A stretch of 30,180 nucleotides of DNA from JAHJSY01 sp964557155 (GTDB taxonomy: Bacteria > Patescibacteriota > Minisyncoccia > Minisyncoccales > GWA2-38-27), in NCBI GenBank assembly GCA_964557155.1, contig CAZKZC010000004.1:1-30180 (forward strand), written 5' to 3'. The translations under genes and the position numbers were made by a program. Positions within the stretch are counted from its first letter, which is position 1, and the number at the start of each line of letters is the position of its first letter. The notes under the pieces were generated by a model. It was not told the DNA's origin. It did not search any database and was given only the letters and a program-made list of their open reading frames with translations. Positions 28,716 to 30,180 of the stretch are shown piece by piece.

Positions 28716-30180
28716 GTTATGATTTTGTTAAAAATGAGAATAAAGTGTTGAAGTTTTGGAAAGATAAAAAGATATTTGAGAAACTTCAGAAGAAAAACAA
28801 GGGTAAAAAACATTGGTCGTTTTTAGATGGACCGATTACGGCTAATAATCCAATGGGGGTTCATCATGCTTGGGGGAGAACATACAAGGATATGTTTCAG
28901 AGATATAATGCGATGAAGGGTTTTGATCAGAGATATCAAAATGGTTTTGATTGTCAGGGCTTATGGGTTGAAGTTGAAGTTGAAAAAGAAAAAGGATTTA
29001 AAAATAAAAAAGATATTGAAAAGTTTGGCATTGATAAATTTGTTAATGCTTGTAAAGAGCGTGTTTTAAAATATTCAAAAATTCAAACAGATCAGTCAAT
29101 TCGCCTGGGTCAGTTTATGGATTGGGATAAATCATACTTTACAATGTCTGATGAAAATAATTATACTATTTGGAACTTTCTTAAGGTTTGTCACGAAAAA
29201 GAATTATTATATAAAGGACATGATAGTGTTCCATGGTGTCCGCGTTGTGGAACGGCTATTTCCCAACATGAAATATTAACGGAAGAATATAAGGAGTTAA
29301 CTCATAAGTCAGTATATTTTAAACTTCCAGTTGCTGGTCAAAAAGATACCTATTTTTTGGCATGGACAACAACTCCTTGGACATTGCCGGGCAATACGGC
29401 TTTAGCTGTTCATTCTGAGTTAGAATATGTAAAAATCAAAAAAGATAAATCAATATATATTTTATTAAAAGAGAAAGCAGATATAATAAATGGAGAAATT
29501 ATAGAAAAATTTAAAGGCAAGAAGCTGGAAGGTCTAAAATATGAAGGATTATTTGATGATTTGTCTGGATTAAAAGACCATAAAGTTATTTTATGGAAAG
29601 ACATAACAGAAGAAGAGGGGACGGGGATTGTTCATATTGCTCCTGGGTGTGGTGCCGAGGACTTTAAGTTAAGCAAAGAGCTTGATTTGCCGGTCGTAGA
29701 CTTAAGCGATGATGAAAGTAATTATAGGGAAGAATTTGGGGAATTAGCTGGGAAGTTTGTTGGTTCCAAAGAAGTTAGAGAATGGATATTTGAAGAATTA
29801 GAAAAAAGAAAGAGAGTTTTCAAGATCGAAGATTATCTTCATCGTTATCCAACTTGTTGGCGATGTAAAACAGAGCTAATTTTTAGGGTTGTTGATGAAT
29901 GGTATATTTCAATGGATAAAATTAGAAAAGATTTAATAAAAACGGCCAAGCAAATTAATTGGATTCCTGGATTTGGCTTGGATAGAGAATTGGATTGGCT
30001 TAAGAATATGCACGACTGGCTAATTTCTAAAAAAAGATATTGGGGATTAGCCCTTCCTATATATGAATGTGACTGTGGTCATTTTGAAGTTATCGGATCT
30101 AAAGAGGAATTGAAAAAAAGAGCTGTTTCCGGCTGGAATAAATTTGAAGGCAATTCTCCTCATCGTCCTTGGATTGATGA
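28712..30180 (+). CDS. ileS: isoleucyl-tRNA synthetase (5' part, cut by window end)
   Basis: This large class I synthetase charges tRNA-Ile and edits Val-tRNA. The frame begins MSYDFVKNENKVLKFWKDKK, with ATG overlapping the previous stop, and stays open for 489 codons to the window end. FLDGPITANNPMGVHHAWGRTYKD carries the HIGH box as G-V-H-H, and GFDCQGLWVEVEVEKE replaces the usual GWDCHGLPIE. Zinc-type VPWCPRCGTAIS and YPTCWRCKTEL follow. The editing domain has WTTTPWTLPGNTALAV and GTGIVHIAPGCGAEDF. The KMSKS loop and anticodon domain lie beyond the window. Related synthetases (LeuRS, ValRS) are less likely, since WTTTPWTLPGNTA and the spacing fit IleRS. Confidence 0.92.
   Translation, partial: MSYDFVKNENKVLKFWKDKKIFEKLQKKNKGKKHWSFLDGPITANNPMGVHHAWGRTYKDMFQRYNAMKGFDQRYQNGFDCQGLWVEVEVEKEKGFKNKKDIEKFGIDKFVNACKERVLKYSKIQTDQSIRLGQFMDWDKSYFTMSDENNYTIWNFLKVCHEKELLYKGHDSVPWCPRCGTAISQHEILTEEYKELTHKSVYFKLPVAGQKDTYFLAWTTTPWTLPGNTALAVHSELEYVKIKKDKSIYILLKEKADIINGEIIEKFKGKKLEGLKYEGLFDDLSGLKDHKVILWKDITEEEGTGIVHIAPGCGAEDFKLSKELDLPVVDLSDDESNYREEFGELAGKFVGSKEVREWIFEELEKRKRVFKIEDYLHRYPTCWRCKTELIFRVVDEWYISMDKIRKDLIKTAKQINWIPGFGLDRELDWLKNMHDWLISKKRYWGLALPIYECDCGHFEVIGSKEELKKRAVSGWNKFEGNSPHRPWID

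Overview
This window looks like a chromosome segment of a Candidate Phyla Radiation (Patescibacteria, probably Parcubacteria-like) bacterium. The DNA is AT-rich, genes are densely packed, and the ArgRS and IleRS have non-standard HIGH-box regions. Many small hypothetical proteins are present, and TGA is used as a normal stop (for example in uvrA and the histidine phosphatase), which argues against genetic code 25. The lineage is inferred from gene content and protein style only. A run of exactly 100 Ns (3975-4074) marks a scaffold gap inside a tandem-repeat gene.

Layout. 1-3.6 kb (+): a small coiled-coil protein, ftsK and recA. 3.6-4.2 kb: an accessory gene of perfect 81-bp tandem repeats, broken by the gap and preceded by a duplicated antisense scrap of rpsR. 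4.2-5.4 kb (-): the classical rpsF-ssb-rpsR operon, divergent from a phosphohexomutase gene (5.4-6.8 kb, +). 6.8-14.0 kb (-): a holin-like membrane protein, secG, a peptide-binding protein carrying a peptidoglycan-binding insertion, a cupin-type phosphoglucose isomerase, a REP-associated tyrosine transposase (RAYT), a HAD hydrolase, RNase J and TrpRS. 14.1-23.8 kb (+): uvrA, a small-protein/nucleotidyltransferase pair, a LamG-bearing pilin, groES-groEL, a GreA-type factor, a six-helix MFS protein and PHP-type DNA polymerase X. 23.9-30.2 kb (+): a hypothetical gene with a -1 frameshift at a slippery A run, smpB-tmRNA, infC-rpmI-rplT, argS, a histidine phosphatase and the 5' part of ileS.

The most unusual content is non-genic. 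(1) Six copies of a nested palindrome with 19-nt arms around AAAGTGACCGAGTCACTTT lie between or at the ends of genes, and two flank the RAYT gene. This looks like a REP/RAYT system, with repeat sequence providing the 3' codons or stops of three genes. (2) A different palindrome with the same 19+6+19 layout sits in frame inside uvrA, and smaller GC-rich palindromes sit in linkers of argS and ftsK. (3) ssb and groES share a nearly identical leader up to the start codon, and part of it recurs before the histidine phosphatase. (4) At least seven genes have a -10 hexamer 6-8 nt before the ATG and no Shine-Dalgarno sequence, which suggests leaderless transcripts; two accessory genes instead have strong Shine-Dalgarno sites.

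Most of the cargo is housekeeping: chromosome segregation and recombination (FtsK, RecA, SSB, UvrA, PolX), translation and ribosome rescue (S6, S18, L20, L35, IF-3, SmpB, tmRNA, TrpRS, ArgRS, IleRS), RNA decay (RNase J), protein folding and export (GroESL, SecG), sugar metabolism (phosphohexomutase, cupin PGI), and cell-surface proteins (pilin-LamG, peptide-binding protein).
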